NCBI RefSeq assembly: GCF_019175385.1 | Contig: NC_083341.1 | Span: forward strand, 87,074,321-87,138,320 | Reading direction: 5' to 3' | Origin: Lycium barbarum | Taxonomy: Eukaryota; Streptophyta; Magnoliopsida; Solanales; Solanaceae | DNA length: 64,000 nt | Shown here: piece after piece, positions 25,902 through 38,552 of the stretch | Position numbering within the stretch: position 1 is the first letter of the stretch | Layout of the letters: each line of letters starts with the position of its first letter | The notes under the pieces: generated by a model | Database searches by the model: none | Told to the model about the DNA's origin: nothing | The model's input: only the letters and a program-made list of their open reading frames with translations | Program-made: the position numbers and the translations under genes

Positions 25902-26177
25902 AAAACACTTCATATGCTAAGAGATATTCGTCCCTCAAGTTGGAACAAAATTTTCACACAAAACATTACCCATCCTTTTTTCCAAAGTCGTACTACTCCA
26001 TTTCTTCCACCCATTTCCTTATAAAACCTTATGGTATACCTTATATACATCCTTCACTCATTAATATACTTAATACTGCTTGCTCCTTATATTCCAAAGT
26101 GGTTTTACTTAACCATAACTCAACGTACTTATGTTTCAAATTTACTAAGTGTTTCTTTGAAAGTACGGGGTGTGACA

Positions 26178-26785
26178 TTCTCCACCCTTTATAAACATTC
26201 GTCCTCGAATGTTAAACTCTCAGGGATCTTATGAAAATTTTGGCAGAGCTTTCTCTGTAACTGCAATACTTTCAACCTGTCTTGCGGTAAACCAACAGCA
26301 CAATGCCACACAGGGCTACAACAATCAGTAATAACACGACCCCAATAATAGTAACTGGAAATATATATGCATACCTGAAGGCCATGGCGTCTCTATTTGA
26401 ACCTCATTTGGTAATAGAAACAAATGCAGCTATATGAACCTCATATCTCTGTATACTATCCTTGCCAATATAGTCTATACAATAAGGAAGACCTCGTCAA
26501 TATCTAGCTTATTGAGTGATGTGCATCGCTCTTTTACCTTATCTAACAAATCATATCCCTTTTGAAGGAGTCATCGTCAACCTATAAAATAACAGATGTT
26601 GGGATTGAGGATTTACACCCTATGACTCAGCTCTATAGCACGATTTAAGATACAAAGAAGGGTAACCATCCTGAATGCCCTGCAGCCTCCTGTTTATAAG
26701 TGTGGCGTGCTTCACACCCATAAACAAGAATCTACTGGACATGACTCGTAGACCAACCCTAGGACGAACAGCTCTGATACCAATT
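26178..26785 (-). other. 608-bp internal remnant of Ty3-3 with PBS
   Basis: From the 3' LTR side it holds a PPT-side region, the hairpin AACATTCG-AGGA-CGAATGTT (26213-26194) and a degenerate pol end resembling 51651-51960 of Ty3-6. It then jumps to the leader, with a hairpin at 26693-26724 (12-nt arms fully paired with two G.U pairs) and the PBS TGGTATCAGAGC at 26782-26771. Gag, protease, RT and integrase are absent, so the element depended on others. Confidence 0.85.
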
Positions 26786-28801
26786 TGTCACATCCCAACC
26801 TTAGTAAGGCGTGACTGACACTCGGAACCCTACGGGAATCGAGTGAACCAAACTGTAACTCACGTTTTCTGTATCTCGAAAGGCAACATAGGACCAAGGT
26901 ACTATAAGACATAGGATCACAATCCCAAAAGATAACATACTTACGTCTTCAAACTAATCTCGAGTGCATGTGCCGGTAAGGCTATCTATAATAATGATAC
27001 AACATAGTATAAGTCGAGATAATTATAAGATATCTAACTGTGCATATCTGTCTACGAGCCTCTATAAGAGTACATGACATAAAGTGGATGGAATAGGGCC
27101 TCGCCATACCCATACAAATATGTATGCAGCCATGCTGACTCACAGGGAAACTCCGAAGCAAGTGGAGGGCCACGACTCTGCCTGCTGAGCTGGTATCCTT
27201 ACTGAAAGATCCGTCAAGCTGTATCTCAAGACCTGCGGGCATGAAACGCAGCACCCCTAACAAAGGGACGTCAGTACAAGCAATGTACTGAGTATGCAAG
27301 GTGGAAAGTGCAACAAAATAGCCATATACTAAAGATGAGAAGAATAAGAATCAACCTGGCATTTCTGAACTACCGATGGAAATCTAGCATATGTAGACAT
27401 ACCTCTTCATCTTCTTGCGATCTTTACTTGGTCTGTATACCCTACCGTAGTCCTGGTTACCTTATCATCAAACGTTATCTGAACATGTGTTGCGGCGTGC
27501 AACCCGATCCATATATGATACATGTCTCTCTATACTCTCGCATGCTTAACCATATCTATGTACAACACTGTGCCTTTATCTTACTAATCATCCTATACTA
27601 ACTGCCCAACTGATCAGTGGTAACTGCCCGACCGACTGCAGTCCGGTGGTAATAACTGTCCGTCTGATTATCGCCCGACGGTAGAGCGCAACTACCCGAA
27701 TGATCAGCGGTAACTGCCCGACTGGCTGCAGTCAAGTGGTAAATATATACATCTGTCTAACTGGTCGTAGACCAGTGGTAATTATAATCAACATCATAAC
27801 TAAACTTCTACAAGTAATCTCTATGCACTTCCCGTGGTCATCACTTAACCCGTAGGGTCTACATAATCACATAAGCCTTATAAGCACAGCTCAAGCCATT
27901 AGTATTTCTTCCCGCTTGAGTAAACATTAATTAAGTCCTAAGATACAACATAAATCTCTCTTCGAACACTAAATAACTCATTAGGGATCCTCTACTAGCA
28001 CTCTATTCATGTCCTATAAAACATCCCTTAAGAACCTGTTCCTAAATTCATTGGATTATTATTATGGAACCGTCATCATGAACACGTCTCATCTTGAAGG
28101 AACAAAGTCATAAGATGAGATCAACATGAATGAATAACAACAATAGCCATGAAACAAGCTCAAGGATATCACAAGAACATCGGGAACTGTAAACTTTGGT
28201 ACTTTCAGAAACGAGTTTATTTAAGATGTCACATATAGGTTCACAACAAAGGAATCATGCCTTAAGAAAGAAAGGTTTAGCCTTAACATACCTTTCAGTC
28301 TTCTTAGTCACCCAACGTTTATTCTCCCAAGCTCGTATGTATACATATAAATCATTTATACTATCATTAGACTCGTTGCCACACACTTGTCTCAAGCATT
28401 TAAATGAAACCCCTTTTTGAATCTGCCGAAATTCGGGCAGCATCTCCCCTGTTTATATGCCTAGCCCAAAATTGTAATTCAGCAACCAACAACAACAATA
28501 ACAACAACAGTACCAACATCAATAACATCATTTCCAACACCAATATGTACCATAAAACAGCCCACACGCTGTTTTCCAACTTCCATAACTAACCAACTTA
28601 CTACACAATTATTTAACGACTTTGTGTCCTTAAATAAGCCTTAAATAATACCAAAAGAGAAAGATTCATACATTTTTCCTGTTAAGACAACAGTATCTTC
28701 AATATCCACGCTAAGATCCACCGCAAAACAATTCTAGAATCACAACCATATGTTACCCGGACATAAACCACTACTCCGCGACTTAAAAATTGCTCACTTT
28801 T

Positions 28802-28837
<36 letters not shown>

Positions 28838-28957
28838 AATTTCTGGAATTTTCCAGGAAAATCTGATGAAAAAAGGGGGTTATTACCCTTTATATAGGGG
28901 TCAAATTCGGGTCGGGTTCACTTTAGCATTTTACTGTAGCAAATCGGTTACTGTAGC

Positions 28958-31603
28958 TGTTACACCCCGTACCTCGGAGAAGCACTAGTTAAATTTGAAT
29001 GTAAGTATATCGAGTTACGACTGGGCAAAATAACTTTGGAGTATGAGGAACGAGACATTATTAAGTATATTGTTTAAATAAAGGATGATTACTATCTCGT
29101 AAGCCGTAATCGGGAAGGAGTATTTTGAAACACGAGAACATGGCCATTATTAGTATAATAAGTGAAAAATATCATGTATGTAGAGTTTCAGAATATTTTG
29201 AGATCGAGCAAATTGAAGAAAATAAGTTCGACAAAAATTTGAGAAATGCTGGAAGGATTTTTAGTCAACTTTGGAGGGGTATATCTCCATGTATATTTGG
29301 AGTTTTAAGGTGTTTTAAAATCATAAAATGAAGTTCGTCGAGTCTATTATACTGCAACAAACCTCTTGTTGATAGGACATCGGAGTAGAGAATTATAGAC
29401 GTTACAAACTGATCTGTCGCGCAGAAACAGGACGCTACAGTACTGCAACATTACTGTAGCTACAGTACCGACCCAACTTACTATAAAAGGGGTAAAACCC
29501 CATTTTATTCATCCAAAATGTTCCAGAACACTCCAGAAAAATCAGCAAGAAAAAGGGCCCTTAAAACCCACATAAAAGTGAGGATTTTGAGTGAATTTTG
29601 AAGCTACAAGTACTAATCGAAGTCCGGGCAACGCATAGTCACAAATATGATTTCATTTTGGAGTTGGAGGAGCTTGGGAGCAAGTGAATTTTTTTTTGAA
29701 TATCTTGTTACTTTGGTAAAAATAAGGTATGAATCTTCAAATCTCTCTCTTTATCAAGTTTGATTAAGGAATAATTGCAAGAATAGCGTTGTAGGTTGGT
29801 GTTTTGATGTTGTTGAATTATGGATTAAGGTTTGAAGAAAATTTTGGATAAAATATGTATATAATCATCTTGTAGGATGTTGAGGATGTTGTTATTGATG
29901 TGTTAGTATTAATTTCAATTTCCTTACGAAAGTAAAGGTTATTAAATAATCGTATCACAAGTGGGTTGGTTGAGAAATTTGGAAAATAGCGTGTGGGTTG
30001 TTTTATGGCTTATGTTGGTGTTGGAAATGATATTATGACTATTGGTATTGTTGTTGATGTTGTTGGTTATTGAATTGGAATTTCGGGCGAGACATATAAA
30101 CAGGGGAAATGCTGCCCGAATTTCGACAAAACCTTAAAAGGATTTTAATTAAAGTTTCGAGTCGAGCGTATGATGATGATTCTAATGATATTATGAATGG
30201 TTATATATGTAGATTACGAGGTTACGAATAATTCTTAAGAGAGGTGCAAGATGGGAAGTAAGTTAGAAGGCATGATCTTTAGTTTATGGTTTCATAAATG
30301 TTTCCGTATTTTCCTCGACATCAATAGTTAAATGTCCCAGATTCCAAGGCATAATTTCCTTCTTGATATTCCAGAAGTGTTTTCCAAAATATTCGTATTT
30401 TCCAAACCAAAGTTTGTGATTATGTGAGATCTTATGATAACGGCAAAGGCTATGTTTTTCAATGACAACGATGATGTCAAAAGTGAGAATATCATTTTGA
30501 TGACTATGATGAGAATGATCTTATGTTTAAAGGTTTCAAGTTTATGATTTCAATGACGATATGAGAATGTCGAGCTATTTATTGATTTCTCAATCTATTC
30601 ATGAATGGTGACTTTATTTCTAAATCTTCCAAAGTATATGAATTGATGCCTTATGAGATTTACGATCCTATTCTATGTTTTCTCTTAATTCTATTCTTCA
30701 TCGATAGTCTCACCTTAAAATAATTGTTCCTTCAAGGTGAGACAAAGCGACGATGATTATTCCATAATACAATCGGAGGCTACCGACCTTACGTCACTCC
30801 GATATAGTTGTGGCTTTTGATTGGGATCTTATGCATGCTTTATATACATGTATGTATTTTCTCACACCGCGCCGCGCTATAGTCGGCCGGGCAGGCACGT
30901 AGATGTGCACACCACTGCAGTGGGCATGTTATGATATTGCCCCTGACGCGGGAGGCCTGGACGCAGGCTAATGATGATAACACCGAGCCTTAATGGCCGG
31001 GCATGTTACTATGTATATGTATAAAAATGTTTTTTTTAAAGGCTAAGAATGCATGACATCCGCCCTACGAGGCACTCAAATGTACAGGTTATCTCTTATT
31101 CCTTGTTACTTTTCATATCTATGTTGTATTGTTACTCATGCCTTACATACTCAGTACATTATTCGTACTGACGCCCCTTCTTGTGGGCGCTGAGTTTCAT
31201 GCCGCGCAGGTGCATACAGATGAGTAGAAGACATTGCTAGAAGATGTTCCAGCGGGATTGGCGAGCTCCATTTCTTTCCGGAGTGTTGCCGAGTCAGAGT
31301 ATCCATGTCATGGTATAATGATTTATGTTAGAGACTTTGCAGACAGAGTCACGTATTTAGCCTGACAGTCTTGTATGTGGCTATATAAGCCGATGTATTC
31401 ATTATGCATCACTTTACAGATTTGTATGATTACAAATTTTATTTGATTCGAGAAAGATAAAAAGAATGTTTTTGTTAAAAGTTGTCCCTATGCATTTCAG
31501 TTCATGACTTAAGGATTATGAGTACAGTGAGATCCAGCGGGTTCGCTCGGCTCTAAGTAAGGGTCGGGTGCCCGTCACGCCCTATCGGGATTGGGGTGTG
31601 ACA
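28958..31603 (+). mobile_element. Solo LTR S3 (2.65 kb) in the Ty3-3 LTR
   Basis: It starts TGTTACACCCCG and ends TTGGGGTGTGACA, flanked by gtagc at 28953-28957 and 31604-31608. It carries the inverted repeat GCTACAGTA-(9)-TACTGTAGC at 29434-29460, then the TATA box TATAAAAG at 29482-29489. It has the hairpins CAGTAC-(7)-GTACTG at 31152-31170 and CGCCC-(8)-GGGCG at 31172-31189. No internal region is present. Confidence 0.95.
29482..29489 (+). promoter_or_regulatory. TATA box of solo LTR S3
   Basis: CTATAAAAGGGG is a strong plant TATA match ~525 bp into the LTR and ~20 bp after a 9-bp inverted repeat. Transcription would start about 30 bp downstream. Confidence 0.65.
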
Positions 31604-34401
31604 GTAGCAGTACTGTAGCATGCGTTTCTGCTCTGTCAGCTGAATGCTCTGTCAGCTGAACTTGTAACGTCCATAATTCTCTACTCCGATGTCCTATCGA
31701 TAAGCAGTTTGTTGCGTCGGAAACTAGACTCGAAGAGGTTCCTTTTAGGATTTTGTTTCACTTCAAAATACTTCATATGCTAAGAGATATTTGTCCCTCA
31801 AGTTGGACCAAAATGTTCACCCAAAACATTACCCATCCTTTCTCCAAAGTCGTAATACTCCATTTCTTCCACTCATTTCCTTATAAAACCTTTCGATATA
31901 ATTTATATACATCCTTCACTCCTTAAATATACTTAATACTTCTTGCTCCTTATATTCCAAAGTGGTTTTACTTAGCCATAACTCAACGTACTTATGTTTC
32001 AAATTTACTAAGTGCTTCTTTGAAAGTACGGGGTGTAACAGGCCATTGGGTGTTGAGCCGGTAAAATAGACCTCCATTGGGAATTTCGAGACCACGAGTG
32101 AGTCCGCAGCATGTGATTATGTATGTTTTTATATCTAGTTAACATTTGGGAGATCTTGGGTGATTGTCGGGTTTTGGGAATGAGATAGTGAAGAACTAGC
32201 AATCCGCTGGTGTCTGTTACCTCACTGCGGCGCGGCCTGGCCGCTGGCGTGAGCTGAGGGGATTCGTGGGAATCGGATCTAGTGGATGGAGCTCCGCTGG
32301 AGCGGACACACTGTGGATGTCAGGGTCTCGCGGGAGCGGTCCCGCTGTAGTGGTTCCATTACCGCCGTGACAGGAAACGCAAATGCGAATCCTTTTTAAT
32401 GCTAAGTAAAACCCTTCATTTCCAATTCCTACATTTATTATTCCTAAGTGTCTTTAAGGAGAATTGAAGAGGTTCTAAGTAGATTCTTCTTGGGGGTAAG
32501 TCCTCTAACCTTGATTTAATTTATTTACCTTTCTTAAGCATGAATCCATGGTAGAAAATCTATAGAACTTAAGGAAGAAGATGGGTTTTGATGTTTACTC
32601 TATCCTTTGATATTTAGTCTTCTAATATGAGATTTGTTGATAGATTTGACTAATATAAGCATGGAATTTGATGAATTGGTGACCAATAGGCTTGAATCAT
32701 CCATTATAGTTGATGAATTGAAACATTGAAAGTTAGGGTTTATACCCAAATTGGGGGTTTTGACTTGAATGGTGAAATTGATCAATTATTGAGTTTATTT
32801 AGCAATCGGAGAGTAGAATTGAACTTCTAGAATGTTGGATTACCTATTCCATCTTTGAAATACCAGTTTTACCCTTGTGGGCCCATTTTCCCCTTTTTTC
32901 TTTGATGTTTTCGATTCGAACGATAGTATAGCAATATGGGTATTGTTGTTTCTTATTTCTAACTTAGAATTTTATAATGGATAGAATTTGAGTACTTGGA
33001 GGCTCTCCGGAAAGGCAAGGCGCAAATTTGATTATTCGTGGCTCCAGCTCGGTAGTCAGGTAGGTTACGGCTTACCTTCTGGTTAAACTTCGGTTAGTGA
33101 AGCATATGTAGAGTTATCTACTGTTGAAGAAAGCATATCACGCCTTCGGGTATGAAGTTGGGATTGATTACTTCAGTTTGGTAGTGTTGACTGAATTGTG
33201 GGCTTGGTGCCTCCTTGTGATTTATTAGCTTGTTTCCAAGTGTGTGATACTGGATTTGTACTTAGTTGCCATATTGTGATTATGATACTGTTGTCTCTTA
33301 CTTGTCTTGGCATTATCACGAATAGAGGAAAGAACTTGACTTAATCTGGATATTGTGATATGTGTCCATGTATGGCACGATTGGTGTTGATATGACTTCA
33401 CTTGGCATTGATATTGTGCATGGAACTCATCCTCATTTTACATGATATATTGGCATGAGTTGTGACTTGGTATTGGTGATGATGAGAGAGATGAGTGTCC
33501 AATGCCTGAGGTCTTTTCCGGGATCGTGAGAGTGGTACATGGACTTCGCAGGTCCCCATGGGTCATAACTATCGAGGCGTGGAGGTATTCCTTCTGTAGC
33601 ATTTGTATACGAAAATTACATTTGGACAGTGCATTTCATTGCATTGCATATGAATTGATTACTATATTCACATATTTCTTGGATTCTGACTTGATACTAC
33701 TATACTTGATTTATTGTTCTTGGGCTGTGTTGTGTTTGTACTTGATTGAGAGCATGTCTATTCTTCATTTTCTTTCGTTATATATGTTAACTAACTATTG
33801 TTGGCCTATGATATGTACCAGTATATAGTGTTTGTATTGATAGAACCTTGCTGTATTTTTTTCTGTGTGCAGAGTACGTGACAGGCTCTACTTCTACTCC
33901 TTATGACTGATTCTCGAGGCCCTGCTTTCGAGCATCTAGGGTGAGCATCTGATGAGCTGCTGCCCGGAGACACATCTATCCTGCCTTTATATTCTTCCAT
34001 TCAGACAGTTGTTTTTGACTTACAGACTTGTATATTTAGACATTTACGTAGTTCCTCTTGCACGAGTATTCTGCACTTATGTTTATTTATGTTTTAGACT
34101 CCTACTTCTTCTATCTTTATTTACTTTATTATGGGTTGAGTTAATAGTTGAGGGACGGGTTCGCCTACCAATGTGGGAAAGGGTAGGTGCCCGCACGACT
34201 GGTGGTTTGGGTCATGACAGTTAATCATTGTTAGATTAAGGTAAAAATTGATAAGATTTGATCAAGAACATACCTTAGATGTGTTGGGGAAGCCTTAGGG
34301 TTGTTTGCTCTCAAACAGTCGTCCTTCAAGGGTTTTCTATGAATTTGGAATAATTAATAAATGAAATTTCGAGTTAAGTGTTGAATTTATAAGATGGGGC
34401 A

Positions 34402-34627
34402 TTTTGGACCCTACACCTCGCTAAGCGAGGTCGATAGCATGACCTTATCTCCCTTTGAGCTTAGCATAACGAGCTCCTAGGTCCATTTTATACTTAGCAA
34501 ATTTTTTCTGAAATTTTTCATTTTGGGACCCTACATAACGTGAGCAAGGTCTATAGCATGAACCTATCTCGCTTTGAGCATAGCTCGCTGAGCTCCTAGG
34601 TCCGTTTTCACACTTAGTCAAAATTTC
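34402..34627. repeat. Direct duplication of ~105 bp in the Ty3-7 LTR
   Basis: 34402-34506 and 34521-34627 share 'ttttggaccctac', 'gcatga.cttatctc' and 'gctcctaggtcc' in the same order. The first copy contains the perfect palindrome CCTCGC-TAA-GCGAGG (34416-34430). Confidence 0.8.
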
Positions 34628-35666
34628 ACATTTTTTCATCTTTGTTGATAGCGTTCAGTAAGATGGCCATAACTCTCAGCACAGAGCTCCGTTTGAGCGC
34701 CAACTTATATGGATGGAAAGGTATTTCAAAGATATACAACTTTCATATTTTGAGTCTGCTGAAATTTGTAGTGTAACTACCTGAAAACTGGGTATAAGTC
34801 AGGACTACCACAGACTTAAATGATTTTAAGAACTCTTATGAACTTCACTATTTGGTTGGACTTCAAAATGACTATCTTTAACCCAAATTCATTCGGAAAG
34901 GATTCCTATAGCTAATATGTCACATCAACACTCATTATATACATTCACACCTAACCATTATATACATCAACACTCATCAACACTCATTATATACATTTTC
35001 TCCGACACTAGAATGACAATAACAACCTCATACGACATCCAAATTCGATGATTCTTTTTGCTATGGTTCCGTAATCAGAATACCGGTCTAATGGTTCAAT
35101 TGAAAAACGATTAAGAGCTAATTTTCTGAATGACACTCTCTATGCCCAAAGAAACGACGTCGAAATATCAAACACGAGCGCTACACTACCCGAAACCATA
35201 AAAAATTCATCGGAATCTCACTAAAACTTGCAGACAAGTTAAAATCATCATACGAACTTGATCAAACTCTCAATACATCAAAATAGGATTGTTTTGACGT
35301 GATGTTGACCAAGGTCGATTCCAAATCTTCAGATTAGTAGTGTCTTAACCAATGACCCAAACACACCCGAGCCCCCTTGGGGCCCGAACCAACTAGACTA
35401 AGTCATAAATCATGTTCCGAACCTAATGGAATCGACGTAACATTAAAAAAAGACACATTTATCCCCTGCTATTGACTTTGGTCAAACTTTCTCATTTCCT
35501 TAACTTAAGTACTTCCAATTTTGCTAAAACTGATTCAAAACTCACCCGATTGCCTCGGATAGGGCGCCACCATCCCCGCAAGTCATAAATACCAGGATAT
35601 AATTATAGGAAGGCTATTTTGGATAAAAACAAGTCTAAAAGCTCAAAATGACCAACTGGTTAAACA

Positions 35667-36157
35667 TATGTTCGTCCTCGAATGATAAAGAAAAGTATGA
35701 AAGCTAAAGAGAAACAAAAGAATCTCCATTATAAACCTCATGCAAGCCTCCAAAGAAAGAATTATGTCTATAGCACAACATGTTCACTTTATCAGTCAAA
35801 ACTTCCTTTAACTTAGCTAAAAAGACCATCCATTTTTTCATACCAGAAACTTCTTCTGTTGGGTTGCGTGACCTACTTCCTATCCTATGCAATATCCAAT
35901 TTACGTCTATAGGATGTAACATGTTACTCTACCTGTTCTATGCTAGCGTCTTGTAGAATTTAAATTGCAGGTAAGTAAAGAATAATGATTTTTACGTGGA
36001 AACTACTCGGCTCATAAAGGTGATAAAAACCACGACCTATTCCTCTGTAGGATTTTCCCCAGAACTCCACTACAACAATGAGCCTCTGCAAATTATAGTT
36101 ACAATCCCAGTAACCTAGGAACTAACCTCTAATCCCTATCTCACTAATCTCTATAGA
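35667..36157 (-). other. Unassigned internal sequence of Ty3-7
   Basis: This stretch lies between the Ty3-7 LTR end and the start of Ty3-4. The first 20 bases resemble the PPT-side motif. The rest shows no convincing reading frame or domain. 35970-36130 has a compact style ('acgtggaaact..aaaaaccacgacc') that I cannot place with certainty. Confidence 0.4.
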
Positions 36158-36987
36158 TGTCATGCCCCAACTAGGGAAAATGTGCGGGCACCAACCATTT
36201 CCTACCTCGGTAGGAGAACCCGTTCCTTATTCACGACCAAAAAATAATAAATATAAATCCAATCACAAGAATTACATAATACGTCTAAGATAAATAGATA
36301 AATACAATAAGTACGGAAGATACATCAAATCCAAAAATCTGGTCTGAATAGTACAAGAGCCACTACATAATGTCTAGGCAATATAAGTCTCAAATATCCA
36401 TAAATAGTTGTCTAAATGATAGAATATAAAGACAGGAATAGATAAGAGTCATCTGGGCAGTGAATCCATCCAAGTGCTGACCCTAGAATCCTCGTCAAAC
36501 AACCTCGGGTCTCAATCACGAAGCGGAGAAGTCAAACCGATCAAGACCTCTGCACTTAGAAAAGAATACAGCAAGGTAGAATCAGTACAACAATACGTAC
36601 TAAGTAGGCATCATAGGCCGACAATAGTTAGATAACATATGCATAAGAAAGAGACTGAAAAAGTAAGCATGCTCACAATCAGATATAACTCAACATAGTC
36701 CAAAGTATCAAATCCAGTACCAAGTTACCAAGTCTAGCATAGCTCCTCAAAATCCACTATAAGTCTGAAGCACAATCTTAAGAACCACAATCAAGTACAC
36801 GTATCACCAAAGATCGACCAACAAGTCCAATACAATGCCATATGTAAATATGGGATGAATACAATGCAAAAGCAGTGATACACACATGCTTCAGGAGGAA
36901 TATCTCATCGCCTCGATAGTCATGACCTATGGGGGACCGCTAAGTCCATGTACCTGCTGTGACACACAGCCTGATCCAATAGTCAAT

Positions 36988-37078
36988 ATTGCGGAACGTA
37001 CAACCCGATCCCAGTCAGTGTTGCGGTATGTGCAACCCAATCCAAGTAAGTGTTGTGGCGCGCAACCCGATCCCAATA
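36988..37078. repeat. Three ~32-bp hairpin units in the Ty3-4 LTR
   Basis: Each unit has a GTTG/CAAC-type mini-stem followed by 'cc(g/a)atcc'. The same unit occurs once in the Ty3-3 LTRs (near 2434-2465 and 27487-27518) and in decayed form in the other Ty3-4 LTR (about 47840-47920). Confidence 0.75.
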
Positions 37079-38188
37079 TATGTATAAATGAGTGAATGCA
37101 TGATAACAATGCCAACAAGAATATATGAATCAATGGTGCCACACGTGGACATGTTTCTCAATCACAATATCAATATCATAACCTTACTTTTCTTTCCAAC
37201 AACCTCAACCATGATAAATATGCTCTCCGAATCATAAGGTAATCACTAAGCATCAATTCTAGAATAAATCACCTGGCGACAAGCCAACACCTCACAATAA
37301 AGCAACAATTCAATAGAACACAATAAGGCGACAAGCCATAGTAAAAAACAATACCAACCTAAGTATTCCATTAAAAACTCCATACCTGAAGGTTTACATG
37401 CTTTCTCCAACAATCACTAATTCTACATATGATTTGCTAACTGAAGTATAACCAAAAAGCCGAACAGGAACCACGAACCGTCAAACCTTGTTCTTGCCCT
37501 TTCTTTGCGCCTCCAAATACTCATAGTCTAAAGATATTCTAGTCTTACATTAGAAATAAAGAAGAATGATACCCATATTACTATACTTCTAGTTAGGTCA
37601 AATTCTAACTCATGGATTTGAAGAAACGGACCTACAAGGGTAAAATGGGAAATTGGAAGGTGGAATATGCAATTCATGCTCTAGATGATCAAACTCACTA
37701 TTCAATTGCTAAAACAACTCAAGATTAAGCCAAATTCCGATTTAAAGTAACACCCCCAAATTTGTGTATGAACCCTAATTCCTTAATCCTCAAATTAATC
37801 ACTAATAATGGAAGAAATAAGCTTAAAGACAATGAATTCATCAAATTCTATGGTTATACTAGTCAATTTCATCATCAATTTCCTTTTAGGAAGTCTAAAC
37901 CCATTTCAAGAAATTTATCATAAGAATCATCTTCCCCACTTTGATTCTAGTGATTCTAAGCATGGATAAAGGATCTAGGAAGGTACATGATAAAGTCTAG
38001 GGTCAACGATCTTACCTCCAAGAAGATTCGGTCCAGAGGCTATTCAATTCTCCTATAGTTTGCTTAGAAAGTGATGAAGGGAAATGATAGGGTTCAAGGG
38101 TTGTAACTTAAGGGAAATATGGAAACACTGCACGTCACCCGCTGCAGCGGTAAGGTTATCCGCTGCAGCGAGCTCGCCACGGTGTCCA

Positions 38189-38552
38189 TGTCATGACCCA
38201 GCCCCGTGGGCCATGACTAGTGCTCGAGCTGGACACTCGTATACGTACCTGTTAGACATAATCAGACTGAAACTATAAACAATATGGGAATTGGCAAAGA
38301 CCCAAAGTTTCACAACGTCACATATCATGATAACCTGTCTCCTGAGGAGTCACAACCAATCACAACGAAATAAGATACGCAAGCCGACAAGGCTGCCACT
38401 ATATACCATTATGATACGCAAGCCGACAAGGCTGCCACTACATGTCAATATACTACGCAAGATGAAAAGGCTGCCACTACATATCGATACAATATGTCAG
38501 CCGGCAAGGCTACCACAACAAACAGAAATATCCATAATAAACCATATAGACA
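38189..38552 (-). repeat. Truncated 3' LTR of Ty3-5
   Basis: Collinear with 39929-40292 up to 'accatatagacac', then it switches to gag. It contains a copy of the 39-bp array (38374-38529). Confidence 0.92.

Larger units (their letters stand above)
1738..26177 (-). repeat. 3' LTR of Ty3-3 (segments 1738-2989, 14465-15494, 25907-26177)
   Basis: It begins TGTCACACCCCAACC and ends GGGGTGTGACA. Alignment by eye with the other LTR at 26786 is collinear across both insertion points, which fixes the LINE and Ty3-2 insertion sites exactly. A TATA-like CTATATAAAGG (minus strand) lies at 15288-15299 and a (TC)n tract at 15217-15235. Confidence 0.9.
1738..32040 (-). mobile_element. Ty3-3: internally deleted Ty3/gypsy element carrying three nested insertions
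   Basis: Two LTRs of ~2.56 and ~2.60 kb (after removing insertions) flank only 608 bp of internal DNA. The flanks gtcca (1733-1737) and ggcca (32041-32045) are a target duplication with one mismatch; inverted copies of the target in Ty3-4 read as ggcca, so the left copy mutated. The internal part keeps a PPT-side hairpin, a pol-end remnant, leader and PBS, but gag and nearly all of pol are gone. It hosts the LINE, Ty3-2 and solo LTR S3. Confidence 0.9.
26786..32040 (-). repeat. 5' LTR of Ty3-3 (segments 26786-28957 and 31609-32040)
   Basis: It begins TGTCACATCCCAACC and ends GGGGTGTAACA. It is interrupted only by solo LTR S3. It preserves the unoccupied target sites of the LINE (near 28022) and of Ty3-2 (near 31760). 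TATA-like CTATATAAAGG (minus) lies at 28888-28899 and (TC)n at 28807-28835. Confidence 0.93.
1408..34219 (+). mobile_element. Solo LTR S4 (segments 1408-1737 and 32041-34219), host of Ty3-3
   Basis: Without the nested Ty3-3 this is one ~2.5-kb LTR. It starts TTTAACGACTCG (a decayed TGTAACGACCCG, as in Ty3-4) and ends GGTTTGGGTCATGACA at 34219. It is flanked by gttaa at 1403-1407 and 34220-34224. No internal domain is present, so it is a solo LTR left by LTR-LTR recombination. Its inner sequence (around 1640-1737 and 32041-32110) matches, inverted, the Ty3-4 LTRs near 42720-42800 and 49380-49450. TCCGCTGGAGCGGA at 32293-32306 is a palindrome of the type found in Ty3-4. Confidence 0.85.
338..35666 (-). 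mobile_element. Ty3-7: old Ty3/gypsy LTR remnant (two segments, 338-1407 and 34225-35666)
   Basis: The two outer segments read as one diverged minus-strand LTR split by solo LTR S4, which is flanked by a gttaa duplication. At 35649-35666 the reverse complement begins TGTTTAACCAGTTGGTC, resembling the start of the Ty3-4 LTR (TGTAACGACCCGATTGGTC). It is followed at 35669-35686 by the 'gttcgtcctcgaatga' motif that lies next to the polypurine tract in sister elements. The first ~700 bases of this LTR are probably lost to the left of 338. No intact coding sequence remains. The assignment rests on family resemblance, so confidence is moderate. Confidence 0.55.

Noticed and set aside
33502..34224. 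Two plus-strand ORFs of 90-108 codons in S4
   Set aside because: Within a solo LTR, no motif, not kept in the related Ty3-4 LTRs.
35960..36157. Possible Copia LTR or small element fragment
   Set aside because: The sequence style is suggestive, but no termini, duplication or domain can be shown.
38374..38529. CRISPR-like regular repeat
   Set aside because: Contiguous tandem units without unique spacers, inside a plant LTR.
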